This document shows, one piece after another, positions 10,557 through 18,859 of a DNA stretch of 64,000 nt. The stretch spans positions 434,001 to 498,000 of the forward strand of contig NZ_BMRY01000002.1 in the NCBI RefSeq assembly GCF_014648875.1. The letters are read 5' to 3'. Origin of the DNA: Streptomyces parvus (GTDB taxonomy: Bacteria; Actinomycetota; Actinomycetes; Streptomycetales; Streptomycetaceae). Within the stretch, counting starts at the first letter, position 1. Every line of letters begins with the position of its first letter. Position numbers and translations under genes: made by a program. The notes beneath the pieces were generated by a model. It did no database searches. It saw nothing but the letters and a program-made list of their open reading frames with translations, and was not told where the DNA came from.

Positions 10557-11654
10557 CTAGAGGTCCAGGACGAGACGCCCGCCCCGGCACCGCGAGACGC
10601 AGATCAGCATCGAGTCGCCCCGCTCGTCCTCGGTCAGCAACTCGTCCCGGTGGTCGATCTCGCCCTCCAGCACCCGCTGTTGGCAGGTCCCGCAGAACCC
10701 CTGCTCGCAGGAGTACGCCACATGGGGCAGCTCCGCGCGGACGGCGGCCAGCACCGACTGCCCGGCCGCGACCGGCACCGTACGCCCGCTGCGCCGCAGC
10801 TCCACCTCGAACGCCTCGGAGCCTTCGGAGCCCCCATCGGAGCCCGCCGTGCCGCCCGTCGCCGCCGAGAACCGCTCCAGGTGCAGCGTGCAGCCCTCGG
10901 GCAGTGCGGCGGTGGCGGCGGCCATCAGCGGCTCGGGACCGCAGCAGTAGACCGCCGTCCCCGGGGCGAGGTTCGCCAGCGCCCCCGCCACGTCCGGGTG
11001 GCCCGCCTCGTCCTGCGCGACGACCGTGACCCGGTCCCCGTCCGCGCCCAGCTTCTCGATCTCCTCCAGGAACGGCATCGACGCCCGCGACCGGCCCCCG
11101 TACAGCAGCCGCCACTCGGCCCCCGACGCGGCCAGCGCCCGCAGCATCGGCAGGACGGGGGTGATCCCGATACCGCCGACGACGAAGACGTACCCCGGGG
11201 CCCCGGTCAGCGGGAAGCGGTTGCGCGGCCCCCGCACCTCCACCTCCAGGCCCTCCTGGAGCTGTTCGTGCACCTCCCGCGAACCGCCCCGGCCGTCCGC
11301 CACCAGCCGGGTCGCCACCGTGTACGCCCCGGTGTCCGCCGGGTCGCCGCACAGCGAGTACTGCCGCACCAGACCGGACGGCAGCACCAGGTCCAGATGG
11401 GCCCCGGGCGACCAGGGAGGCAGGCCGGGCCCCTCCAGCCGGAGCCGGACGACCCCTTCGGCGACCTCGGTCCGCCCGGTGATCAGCAGCTTGCGGACCG
11501 CCGTCGCGCGCCGCTTCGAGTGACCCGATACCGGCTCGGGCAGGGCGGGCAGCGGCCACAGCGGGGACCGGGCGATCCGGCGTTTCAGGGCGCGCCGGGT
11601 GAGCAGGGCGGCGCCGGAGACCAGCACGACGGTACGCAGACGGGGGAGCGCCAT
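10557..11654 (-). CDS. Ferredoxin-NADP reductase-like oxidoreductase with C-terminal 2Fe-2S domain (PDR/VanB type)
   Basis: 365 residues in phthalate-dioxygenase-reductase order. An N-terminal extension with a weak hydrophobic stretch comes first. The FAD/FMN barrel carries the RxYS motif (VRQYSLCG) near residue 93. The NAD(P) domain has VVGGIGITPVLPM near 155. The plant-type ferredoxin domain at the C-terminus has cysteines in YSCEQGFCGTCQQ and a fourth in MLICVSRC. It should pass electrons from NAD(P)H to a partner oxygenase or desaturase. Its start is 3 bases after the stop of the hydrolase gene, so the two are cotranscribed; the ferritin-like hydrolase may be the electron acceptor (inference). 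Confidence 0.92.
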   Translation of the reverse strand: MALPRLRTVVLVSGAALLTRRALKRRIARSPLWPLPALPEPVSGHSKRRATAVRKLLITGRTEVAEGVVRLRLEGPGLPPWSPGAHLDLVLPSGLVRQYSLCGDPADTGAYTVATRLVADGRGGSREVHEQLQEGLEVEVRGPRNRFPLTGAPGYVFVVGGIGITPVLPMLRALAASGAEWRLLYGGRSRASMPFLEEIEKLGADGDRVTVVAQDEAGHPDVAGALANLAPGTAVYCCGPEPLMAAATAALPEGCTLHLERFSAATGGTAGSDGGSEGSEAFEVELRRSGRTVPVAAGQSVLAAVRAELPHVAYSCEQGFCGTCQQRVLEGEIDHRDELLTEDERGDSMLICVSRCRGGRLVLDL

Positions 11655-11657
11655 CGG

Positions 11658-12563
11658 TCAGGCCCCCTTCGCCGTCTCGGCCTCGGCGGCCAGGGCGGCG
11701 GGGGAGCGGGTCAGATAGTCCACGGCCTGGGCCGTACTGCCCTCCTGCGAGGGATGGTAGGACCGGCTGAGATAACTCGGGACGGAGCGCAGGATCGCGC
11801 CCGTGCTCGGCAGCGTGCCCTGCTTGCCGCTAGCGTGGAACGCCTTGAAGGAGGCCTTGCCGTCCAGCAGCGTGGGGTCGTTCTCCATGAAGAACCGGGT
11901 GCCGCGCTGCCACAGGAACACCAGCGCGGAGAACGCCGCCGCCCAGGTGCGCACGCGCCTCCGGTAGCCGCCGTCCACATGCATGAAGACGTCGAAGGCC
12001 ACCGACCGGTGCTCCACCTCCTCCGCCCCGTGCCAGCGCAGCAGGTCCAGCATGGTCGGGTCCGCGCCCTTGCGGTCCAGGGCCTCGGCGTTGAGGATCC
12101 AGTCGCCGAGGAACGCGGTGTAGTGCTCGATCGCCGCGATCATCGCCACCCGCTCCATCAGCCACCACTTCGACGCCCGCCCCGGCGGCAGCGTCCGGTC
12201 CCCGAGCAGCTTCTCGAAGAACCAGTCGACCTGCGCGGTGTACGGCGTCGGGTCGAGGCCCAACTCCCGCAGATGCGGCAGCACATCGTCGTGGGCCTGC
12301 GAGTGCACGGCCTCCTGCCCGATGAACCCGATGACGTCCTCGCGGAGCCGGTCGTCGTGGATGTACGGGAGGATCTGCCGGTAGACGTGGATGAACCAGC
12401 GTTCCCCGGCCGGGAGCAGCAGGTGGAGCACGTTGATGGTGTGCGTGGTGAACGGGTCGCCCGGCACCCAGTGCAGGGGGGTCTTCTCCCAGGCGAAGGA
12501 CACCTTGCGGGCCTTGAGGTGCGTCCGCTCCGACGCGACCGCCGCTGGCTGCGTGTTAGACAT
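11658..12563 (-). CDS. Metal-dependent hydrolase-like protein (PF10118 family)
   Basis: 301 residues. I start at ATG 12563 (MSNTQPAAV); an in-frame extension to 12692 would cross the divergent methyltransferase start. The sequence is helical with paired carboxylate/histidine motifs: GQEAVHSQAHDD near residue 110 and WHGAEEVEHRSVAFD near 205. These resemble ferritin-like di-iron sites. Family members are annotated as predicted metal-dependent hydrolases, but their substrates are unknown. Upstream on the minus strand a TACATT -10-like hexamer (12570-12575) lies 6 bases from the ATG, so the message may be leaderless. It is the first gene of the operon with the reductase and TetR genes. Confidence 0.85.
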   Translation of the reverse strand: MSNTQPAAVASERTHLKARKVSFAWEKTPLHWVPGDPFTTHTINVLHLLLPAGERWFIHVYRQILPYIHDDRLREDVIGFIGQEAVHSQAHDDVLPHLRELGLDPTPYTAQVDWFFEKLLGDRTLPPGRASKWWLMERVAMIAAIEHYTAFLGDWILNAEALDRKGADPTMLDLLRWHGAEEVEHRSVAFDVFMHVDGGYRRRVRTWAAAFSALVFLWQRGTRFFMENDPTLLDGKASFKAFHASGKQGTLPSTGAILRSVPSYLSRSYHPSQEGSTAQAVDYLTRSPAALAAEAETAKGA

Positions 12564-12654
12564 GTTGTCAATGTACTGAGGGGTAAGCGGGCGGACCAGA
12601 GGCGTGCAGGGAAATTCCGTGAGGCTCCGGGAGGCGTCGAGCGATGATCGCTGT

Positions 12655-13407
12655 ATGACGAAACCCGTGCAGGCCCGTTCCTTTGACGCCACCGCCGCCG
12701 CCTACGACGCCCACCGCCCCTCCTATCCGCCCGCGCTGTTCGACGCCGTCGAGGAGCTGGCCGGCATCCCGCTGGCCGGAGCCCGGGTCGCGGACGTCGG
12801 CGCGGGCACGGGGCTCGGCACGGCCCGGCTGTACGAACGCGGGGCCCGGGTCACCGCGGTGGAGCCGGGCGACGGGATGGCCGAGCAGTTCGCCCGGAGC
12901 CTGCCGGACGTGCCGCTGGTGCGGGGCGACGGGAACAACCTGCCGCTGCGGACCGGGTCGATGGACCTGATCACGTACGCCCAGGCGTGGCACTGGACCG
13001 ACCCCGTCCGCTCGATCCCCGAGGCCCGCCGGGTGCTGCGGCCGGGCGGGGCGCTCGCCCTGTGGTGGAACGACGGTGACCCGTCGGTGGAGTGGCTGGT
13101 CGACCAGGAGAACCGGATGCGGGCTTTCTTCAAGGTGGACATCCCGGCCGCCACCGACGTATGGGCCCGCCACCGTGCCGTACTGCCCGACGGGCTGGAC
13201 TTCCGCACCCGGCAGGTGGCGTGGAGCCGCCGCGTACCGGTCGATGCCCATATCGCCAACATGGCCACCCACTCCGACTTCCTGATCGGCGATCCGGTGG
13301 CGGTCCGCGACTTCTTCGACCGCGAACGGGCCCTGCTGGCAGCTCTGTTCCCGGACGGCGAGGTCGAGGAGGCGTATCTCGTGAGTCTTGCCGTAGCCCA
13401 CCCGTAG
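12655..13407 (+). CDS. Class I SAM-dependent methyltransferase
   Basis: 250 residues, Methyltransf_11/25 type. Motif I VADVGAGTGLGTARL lies at about residues 45-60, the acidic end of strand 2 at VTAVEPG, motif IV-like MDLITYAQAWHWTDP near 105 and LRPGGALALWW near 130. The RSFDATAAAYDAHRPSYP start is typical of the ubiE/smtA-like group. ATG 12655 is supported by homology length rather than by a close ribosome binding site. It is divergent from the hydrolase operon. The methyl acceptor cannot be inferred. Confidence 0.92.
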   Translation: MTKPVQARSFDATAAAYDAHRPSYPPALFDAVEELAGIPLAGARVADVGAGTGLGTARLYERGARVTAVEPGDGMAEQFARSLPDVPLVRGDGNNLPLRTGSMDLITYAQAWHWTDPVRSIPEARRVLRPGGALALWWNDGDPSVEWLVDQENRMRAFFKVDIPAATDVWARHRAVLPDGLDFRTRQVAWSRRVPVDAHIANMATHSDFLIGDPVAVRDFFDRERALLAALFPDGEVEEAYLVSLAVAHP

Positions 13408-13434
13408 CCCCGCTTTCGGGTGCAGGATGGCCCG

Positions 13435-13923
13435 ATGGTGACACAACCGGAATGGCGAAACACGCGGCGCGGCGGGGCAACAGCCCTTGTCCTGGCGGGA
13501 TTTCTGATTCTGGCCGGGTGCAGCACGGAACCGGCCGACGACAACGGCGGCCGGGAGCGGCCCACGCCGAAGCCGGCCGCGACGGGCACGCTGGAGCAGC
13601 TGGCGAAGAAGGCCGGCTGCGACCCGAACGTGCAGACCGACGCGGCCGAGCTCCGGCAGGCCAACTGCAAGACAGGCGAAGGGCGTTACGTCCTCACCAC
13701 CTTCGCCACCGACCGCGGGCAGCGGGAGTGGATCAACGAGGCCAAGGACTACGGAGGCTCCTACCTCGTCGGACGGCAGTGGGTGGCCGTCGGTGATCCG
13801 GAGGTGGTGGCGGCGCTGCGCGGCCGGCTCGGGGGGACAGTGGAGACCGCCTCGCCTCACCACTCGGGGAACAGTGGCGGAGGGGGGAGCGAGGACGGGC
13901 ACTCCGGCCACCACCCGGGCTGA
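13435..13923 (+). CDS. Putative lipoprotein, function unknown
   Basis: 162 residues. ATG 13435 starts a lipoprotein signal: Arg-rich WRNTRRGGATA, a hydrophobic core ALVLAGFLI and lipobox LAGC with Cys near residue 25. A GTG at 13420 in frame is an alternative start. The mature part has a Pro/Lys/Asn-rich tether, then a small domain with two Cys (KAGCD and QANCK) that could pair, and a His/Ser/Gly-rich tail. I recognise no domain. It starts 27 bases after the methyltransferase stop and may be cotranscribed with it. It converges on the DUF1996 gene. Confidence 0.85.
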   Translation: MVTQPEWRNTRRGGATALVLAGFLILAGCSTEPADDNGGRERPTPKPAATGTLEQLAKKAGCDPNVQTDAAELRQANCKTGEGRYVLTTFATDRGQREWINEAKDYGGSYLVGRQWVAVGDPEVVAALRGRLGGTVETASPHHSGNSGGGGSEDGHSGHHPG

Positions 13924-13956
13924 CCGCGCAGGTTCACGGGGGCCGCACGCGCCGCG

Positions 13957-15480
13957 TCAGCGGCAGCGGCGGCCGTCGTTGATGCACCGCACCATCTTCT
14001 TCATCAGCCGGTCGTCGAAGACGTTGATGAAGTCACCGTGATCGGTGATCGGCTTGTGCAACTGCTCGGGGAACGAGTCCACGGCGAAGCCGGGCCCCGG
14101 CGGAACGTCGTAGACGATGCGCTGCACCAGCTGCGGCACCGCCCGGAACCCGTTCGGGCACCGGCCGTTCTCCTGCGCGAACGCCACATGGGTGCGGTGG
14201 TTGGCGCTGTCCGTGTTCTGCCCGTCCCAGCAGTTCTGGAAGGCGAACGTCCGCACCACCTGACTGCCCTCGGGGCAGATCGGATACTTGTCCGTCAGCT
14301 GGCGGTCCTCGAATCCGGTGCAGCTCCACGAGGCGTTGGCGTTGGCGTCGCCGTTGGTGAACGCCTTCGCGTCCCCGGTGATGATCCGCAGGAAGCGCGG
14401 CATCGCGGTGACCCTGCCGACGGGCGAGCCGACGAACTTCAGCGTCACCTGGGACGGGGTCTGGATCTCCCCGACGTTCTGGTCCCGGCCACCGCCGTCC
14501 GCGTTCACGTCGTCCTCGTCCTGCCCGTTCTGCAGGCGCAGGACCGGCCAGTAGTAGGTGGAGCGGTCGCCCTGGTTGCGGCAGGTGGTCGCGCCGTTCG
14601 CCAGATCGTCGTCGCTCGCGAAGGCGTCGTTGGCCTGGTTGCCGATGTAATCGTGCATATGGTGCGCGCCGTTGCTCACGCCGGGCGCGACGATGACGTT
14701 GTCCGGGTTGAACTTCCCGTTCTCATTACGGCCGCAGTCGGTGGTGAAGGTGCCCCGGGACGCGCCGCGGCGCTGGCGGGGCCGGTCTACGTTGGGCTGG
14801 ACGGACTGGATATCGACGAAATCGGCGGCCACGGGCCCGTTGCCGCCCTGGCCCTGCCCCTGCCCGGGATCCTGCCCCTGTCCCGGGTCCTGGCCTCCCG
14901 GGTCCTGCCCCTGGCCCCCATCCTGGCCCTGATTCTGACCCTGGTCCTGGCCCTGGCCGTCGTCCTGACCACCGCCACCGGGGCCGCCGTTACCGCCGCG
15001 GCTGTCATCGGCGCGCAGGCTGCATCCGGCGAGGCTCTCCAACCCCGTCGGCCGCTCGCCCGCGCGCCCGATCGCGATACCGATGCGGTCGAGGCTCGCC
15101 GTCCGCTTGCTGCGCAACGGGCCGAGCACGGCGTTCTCCGCCAGCCCCGGGTCGCGGGCTATCTGCTCCTTCCGGTCCGCGAACTGTCGGTAGGCGTCGG
15201 TGATCTGGGTATCCATCGCCGCGAGTTCGCGGTCGACCTCCCCACGTGCCTCGTCCGGCACGTCGGGCAGTCCGTTGACGGCTTCGGGGCAGTCGATGGT
15301 GGACAGCTGGCCGCCGGCGTTCTGCGTCCGGGTGGGCGGAGAGGAACCGGACGGTCCTTCTCCCGCGGAGGCGTAGACATTGACCGCGACCAGACCGCCT
15401 CCCCCCAGGATCAGGGCTGCGGAGGCGGCGATGGCCCGGTTGGCCAGCGTGGAACGTTTCTTGCGCGATATGCGTCGCAT
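13957..15480 (-). CDS. Secreted DUF1996 protein with Gln/Gly/Asp-rich linker
   Basis: 507 residues. ATG 15480 is chosen because GAGGAG lies 4-5 bases upstream. The basic start [10 protein letters not shown] and the hydrophobic stretch [18 protein letters not shown] form a signal peptide or anchor. Residues about 60-170 are helical. A low-complexity GQ/GQD/PGQ linker follows (about 180-225). The C-terminal 270 residues match DUF1996: [35 protein letters not shown] and FQNCWDG, with many His and Cys. DUF1996 proteins are secreted in actinobacteria and fungi and have no firm activity; some are thought to bind polysaccharide. Transcription appears independent of its neighbours. Confidence 0.9.
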   Translation of the reverse strand: MRRISRKKRSTLANRAIAASAALILGGGGLVAVNVYASAGEGPSGSSPPTRTQNAGGQLSTIDCPEAVNGLPDVPDEARGEVDRELAAMDTQITDAYRQFADRKEQIARDPGLAENAVLGPLRSKRTASLDRIGIAIGRAGERPTGLESLAGCSLRADDSRGGNGGPGGGGQDDGQGQDQGQNQGQDGGQGQDPGGQDPGQGQDPGQGQGQGGNGPVAADFVDIQSVQPNVDRPRQRRGASRGTFTTDCGRNENGKFNPDNVIVAPGVSNGAHHMHDYIGNQANDAFASDDDLANGATTCRNQGDRSTYYWPVLRLQNGQDEDDVNADGGGRDQNVGEIQTPSQVTLKFVGSPVGRVTAMPRFLRIITGDAKAFTNGDANANASWSCTGFEDRQLTDKYPICPEGSQVVRTFAFQNCWDGQNTDSANHRTHVAFAQENGRCPNGFRAVPQLVQRIVYDVPPGPGFAVDSFPEQLHKPITDHGDFINVFDDRLMKKMVRCINDGRRCR

Positions 15481-15556
15481 GGGACTCCTCTGCTTCGAGG
15501 GAGAAGCGTGACGTCCCATACGGACGGAGAGCCCAACCCGTTCAGCTCACCCCCGG

Positions 15557-16102
15557 CTATCGCGCGAACGCGGCCAGTTGCTCGTCGACCGGGGCCCCGG
15601 TGAGCCGGTTGGCCAGGGTCGACAGGGTGTACGCGCCGATGCCCAGGACCACTTCGAGCGCGTTCTGCTCGGTGTAGCCGTACGCCAGGAAGTCCCGCAG
15701 ATCCGCGTCGTCCACCGCGCCCGCCGAGGCGAGCACCGCCAGGGTGAACCGCCTTACGGCGTCCAGGCGTTCGTCCGGCAGAGGGTCCTCCGCGCCGTCG
15801 CGCAGAGCGGCGATCAGCGCCGGGCCGGCGTCCAGGGCGGCCAGTTTCGCCGTGTGCATCGCGACGCAGACGTGGCAGTCGTTGCGGGTCGCCATCGTCA
15901 TCACGACGACCTCGCGGGAGAGCGGGTCCAGCGTGCAGGCGTCGAAGATCGCGCTGATCTTCAGGAATCCGTCCAGGGCGTGGGGCGAGGCCGCGAGCCG
16001 GGCGACGGCGGCGGGCCGGTAGCCGAGGCGCTCCGTCACCGCCTCCATGGCACGCCTCGATGCGGGCGAGGCGGTTGCGGGGGTGAGATCGGCAAAGGGC
16101 AT
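15557..16102 (-). CDS. Carboxymuconolactone decarboxylase / AhpD-like protein
   Basis: 181 residues of the AhpD-like fold. The redox motif CHVC followed by AMHTAK (about residues 75-84) is the signature of alkylhydroperoxidase-type members. LEVVLGIGAYTLSTLANRLTG near the end is the conserved C-terminal helix. It probably reduces peroxides or helps resolve oxidative stress. It is divergent from a marR gene with only 32 bases between the start codons, and a palindrome lies over the marR start, so MarR control is likely. Confidence 0.9.
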   Translation of the reverse strand: MPFADLTPATASPASRRAMEAVTERLGYRPAAVARLAASPHALDGFLKISAIFDACTLDPLSREVVVMTMATRNDCHVCVAMHTAKLAALDAGPALIAALRDGAEDPLPDERLDAVRRFTLAVLASAGAVDDADLRDFLAYGYTEQNALEVVLGIGAYTLSTLANRLTGAPVDEQLAAFAR

Positions 16103-16126
16103 GGCGAACCTCTCGCGGAGATAGGA

Positions 16127-16145
16127 TCGACAACATGGTTGACGA
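16127..16145 (+). promoter_or_regulatory. Palindrome centred on the marR start codon, probable MarR operator
   Basis: TCGACAAC-ATG-GTTGACGA reads as an inverted repeat with a single mismatch pair, and the start codon of the regulator gene forms its centre. It lies in the 32-bp gap and start of the divergent AhpD-like/marR pair. A dimeric MarR protein bound here would block both promoters. The assignment rests on position and symmetry only. Confidence 0.55.
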
Positions 16146-16629
16146 AAAAAAGGTAAACCAGGTTGTCGAAGCTCGCAACGGCTTCGAACTGCCGCTGCTG
16201 CTCTTCGCCGGCTTCCGCTCGATCATCGACGCCCTGCACCGGGACCTCGCCGAGCACGGCCACCCCGAGACCCGGCCCGCGTACGGCTTCGCCCTCCAGG
16301 CGGTGGGCCCCGACGGCGCGGCCATCAGCGAGATCGGGCGGCGCCTCGGGGTCTCCAAACAGGCCGCCGGGAAGACCGTCGACAAGCTGGAGACCCTCGG
16401 TTACGTGGAGCGCGCCCCGGACCCCGCCGACGGCCGGCGCACCCTGATCCGCCTCACCCCGCACGGCGTCGACCTGCTGACCCGGTCCGCCGAGGGCTTC
16501 GACCGGCTGCGGGCGGAGTGGGCCCGGACGCTCGGCGAGGACCGGCTGAACGCCCTGGAGCGGGACCTCCGCACGATGGCCCCGGGCGGCGCGTTCCGGC
16601 TCGACGCGGCGGGCTGGTTCACGGGCTGA
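16135..16629 (+). CDS. MarR family transcriptional regulator
   Basis: 164 residues. The winged helix is clear: ISEIGRRLGVSKQAAGKTVDKLETLGYVERAPDPADGRRTLIRLT (about residues 62-107), with recognition helix and DPxDGRR wing typical of MarR. No conserved sensing cysteine is visible, so an oxidised-thiol mechanism like OhrR is not supported. It is divergent from the AhpD-like gene and likely controls it. The sequence from the start contains an A-rich run, GACGAAAAAAAGG, unusual for this GC-rich window. Confidence 0.93.
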   Translation: MVDEKKVNQVVEARNGFELPLLLFAGFRSIIDALHRDLAEHGHPETRPAYGFALQAVGPDGAAISEIGRRLGVSKQAAGKTVDKLETLGYVERAPDPADGRRTLIRLTPHGVDLLTRSAEGFDRLRAEWARTLGEDRLNALERDLRTMAPGGAFRLDAAGWFTG

Positions 16630-16630
16630 A

Positions 16631-16686
16631 CGGAGCCGGGGCCCCGGCCGCGTACGACGGAGCCGGGAAGCCCCGGCCGCGTACAG
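16631..16686. repeat. Two-copy tandem repeat between convergent genes
   Basis: A unit of 27 then 29 bases (16631-16657, 16658-16686), each starting CGGAGCCGGG and containing GCCCCGGCCGCGTAC, fills most of the gap between the convergent marR and response-regulator genes. The internal GGGGCCCC symmetry could also fold as a terminator. Confidence 0.7.
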
Positions 16687-16713
16687 CCGGTGAACCGGCC
16701 CGCGCGCACACGC

Positions 16714-17361
16714 TCAGCCGCGGTCCAGATACGCCAGCACCGCCAGCACCCGGCGGTTGTCATCGTCCGACGGAGGCAGGTCCAGCTTGCCGAAGATGTT
16801 CGACGTGTGCTTGGCCACCGCCCGCTCCGTGATGACCAGCTGCGCGGCGATGGCGGCGTTCGACCTGCCCTGCGCCACCAGCTCCATCACCTCCCGCTCG
16901 CGCGGGGTGAGGCCGCCGATCGGCTTGTCCTGCGAACGGCGCGACAGAAGCTGCGAGATGACCTGCGGATCCATCGCCGTTCCGCCCGCCGCCACCCGCC
17001 GTACCGCGTCGATGAACTGGTCCGCGTCGAAGACCCGGTCCTTCAGCAGATACCCGACGCCGCCGTTGCCGTCCGCCAGCAACTCCCGGGCGTACAACTG
17101 CTCCACGTGCTGCGAGAGCACCAGCACCGGCAGCCCCGGCCGGGCCCGGCGGGCGGCCAGCGCGCACTGGAGGCCCTCGTCCGTGTGCGACGGCGGGAGC
17201 CGGACGTCGACGACGGCGACGTCCGGCTCCAACGAGGCCAGTGCCTCGGTCAGTTCGGGCCCGGTCTCCACAGCCGCGGCGATCTCGAAGTCGTACGCCT
17301 CCAGCATGCGCACCAGGCCGTCGCGCAACAGGAAGAGATCTTCGGCTAGGACAACTCGCAA
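16714..17361 (-). CDS. Two-component response regulator, NarL/LuxR type
   Basis: 215 residues. The receiver domain starts LRVVLAEDLFLLRDGL, with phosphoacceptor Asp in VAVVDVRLPP near residue 50. The C-terminal LuxR helix-turn-helix reads LTPREREVMELVAQGRSNAAIAAQL and AVAKHTSNIF. The start is TTG 17361, preceded by GGAG with a 5-base gap; it overlaps the end of the kinase gene by 16 bases, so the two are translationally coupled. With the kinase it forms a two-component system divergent from an MMPL transporter, its most likely target. An efflux or lipid-export response is inferred from that position. Confidence 0.93.
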   Translation of the reverse strand: MRVVLAEDLFLLRDGLVRMLEAYDFEIAAAVETGPELTEALASLEPDVAVVDVRLPPSHTDEGLQCALAARRARPGLPVLVLSQHVEQLYARELLADGNGGVGYLLKDRVFDADQFIDAVRRVAAGGTAMDPQVISQLLSRRSQDKPIGGLTPREREVMELVAQGRSNAAIAAQLVITERAVAKHTSNIFGKLDLPPSDDDNRRVLAVLAYLDRG

Positions 17362-18614
17362 GGGATCTCCATGGTCACCATGGTGGGACCGCCCGCGGGA
17401 CTGCTGACGGCCAGGACGCCGTCGAATGTACCCAGTCGCCTCTCGATCCCGCTCAGGCCCGAGCCCGATCCGATCGCCGCCCCGCCCCGCCCGTCGTCCG
17501 TCACGGAGATCCGGAGCATCCCCTCCGCATGGTGCAGGTCCACGTACACCCGCTCGGCCTTCGCGTGCTTCACCGTGTTCGTCAGGGCCTCGCTGACCGC
17601 GAAGTACGCCGCCGACTCCACCGGGGCCTCGGCCCGGCCCGGCAGTTCCACCGTCACCTCGGAGGCGAGCGGTAGCCGCAGCGCCAGCGCCTTGACCGCG
17701 TCGCCGAGACCGCGCTCGGCGAGGACCGGCGGGTGGATGCCCCGGACCAGGTCGCGCAGTTCCGTGAGGGCCTCCGCCGACGACTCCCGGGCCATCGCCA
17801 GCAGCTTCTTCGCCTGTGCCGGATCCTTCTCGATCAGCGCCTCGATCGTGCCCAGGTTCATGCCCATCGCGACCAGCCGGGCCTGCGCACCGTCGTGCAG
17901 GTCCCGCTCGATGCGCCGCAGTTCGGCGGCCGCGGTGTCCACGGCCTCGTGCCGGGTCTCGGTCAGCCGCTCGACGCGCTGCGCCAGCTCCTCGTCCCGG
18001 GTCGGCGCCAGCACCGTACGGGCGAGCGAGAAGTGCAGCCGCAGCAGCGGCCTGCTCGCCCACAGTCCGACGTGGAAGAGCACGATCCCCAGCGCCAGAG
18101 CCGCGAAGGCCGTCGCCTGGCTGTCCACCGGCACGAACCCGTACCAGTACGGATCGTCCCTGAACACCCGCCACAGCCCCGCCGCCAGAACCAGTCCCTC
18201 CACCGGGTAGATCATCAGGGCCGCCGACAGGACCGCCAGCACCGTGCCGGCGGTCATGTCCACCAGCAGCCATTGCAGATCCCGCCAGGTCGCCGGATCC
18301 TTCAGCATCAGCGTGGTGCGCTCCACCTGACCGGTGAGACCCGGCCGCAGGTCCCTGGGGAAGGGCCGGTACGGGACCGGGATCCGCACGTCCGCCCAGG
18401 TTATGGCCCACAGCCTCCGCTGATTCGCGTGCTTGCGGACCGCCTCCAGCACCACCGGGGTGGTGAACACCCCGATGCCCAGCAGGATGAAGGAGATCGA
18501 GAGCACCGCGAGCACGAACAGGGTGATGGACACCGCCAGGCCGACCACGGACAGGTACAGCCCCCGCCCCGCTGCCAGCATCGACGGCCGCAGCCGCCCC
18601 GTCATCGCCTTCAT
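17346..18614 (-). CDS. Sensor histidine kinase, HisKA_3 (NarL-type)
   Basis: 422 residues. The N-terminal 220 residues contain about four transmembrane segments (for example LYLSVVGLAVSITLFVLAVL and TAFAALALGIVLFHVGL) in the layout of the actinobacterial PF13796 sensor domain. The dimerisation helix has the H-box ERDLHDGAQARLVAMGMNLG near residue 255. ATP-binding motifs follow: N-box EALTNTVKHAKA near 345 and G-box DDGRGG near 380. It should autophosphorylate on His and pass phosphate to the response regulator encoded 16 bases overlapping its 3' end. No extracellular sensor domain is visible, so it likely senses membrane-borne signals. Confidence 0.94.
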   Translation of the reverse strand: MKAMTGRLRPSMLAAGRGLYLSVVGLAVSITLFVLAVLSISFILLGIGVFTTPVVLEAVRKHANQRRLWAITWADVRIPVPYRPFPRDLRPGLTGQVERTTLMLKDPATWRDLQWLLVDMTAGTVLAVLSAALMIYPVEGLVLAAGLWRVFRDDPYWYGFVPVDSQATAFAALALGIVLFHVGLWASRPLLRLHFSLARTVLAPTRDEELAQRVERLTETRHEAVDTAAAELRRIERDLHDGAQARLVAMGMNLGTIEALIEKDPAQAKKLLAMARESSAEALTELRDLVRGIHPPVLAERGLGDAVKALALRLPLASEVTVELPGRAEAPVESAAYFAVSEALTNTVKHAKAERVYVDLHHAEGMLRISVTDDGRGGAAIGSGSGLSGIERRLGTFDGVLAVSSPAGGPTMVTMEIPCELS

Positions 18615-18802
18615 CGTGGATCCTCTCCCCTCACCGGAGCCGGGCCGATCCCCGGTCCGGGGGCCAGTCTCACCCGGGCCGGCCCCGCCGCGTCAGCCGG
18701 TCCGCCACCCGAAGGGGGTGTACCTGGCACCACCCCCGCATCCGCCCCCTACGCCTCCACGGCCGGGGGCTTCGACGGCTGGGGCGGACCGCCCCCGATT
18801 CC

Positions 18803-18808
18803 TAGATT
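18803..18808 (+). promoter_or_regulatory. Candidate -10 element for MMPL gene
   Basis: TAGATT fits the Streptomyces vegetative -10 pattern (TAGRRT/TANNNT) and lies 51 bases before the ATG. No convincing -35 is seen 17-18 bases upstream. A direct repeat follows downstream of the predicted transcription start. Confidence 0.4.
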
Positions 18809-18825
18809 CGAAGCGTCCCGAACCA

Positions 18826-18843
18826 CTTACCTGACGCTTACCT
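18826..18843 (+). repeat. 11-bp-phased direct repeat CTTACCT upstream of MMPL gene
   Basis: CTTACCT occurs at 18826-18832 and 18837-18843, exactly one helical turn (11 bp) apart, just before the ribosome binding site GGGGGAGAG and ATG 18860. Two sites on the same DNA face suit a tandem-binding activator or repressor, such as the neighbouring NarL-type regulator or the OmpR-type protein encoded at 21066-21734. Confidence 0.5.
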
Positions 18844-18859
18844 CCGGGGGAGAGACCAC

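Noticed and set aside
12559..12569. Small palindrome GACA-TGT-TGTC overlapping the hydrolase start codon
   Set aside because: Only four matching bases per arm; too short to separate from chance, although a TetR operator is expected nearby.
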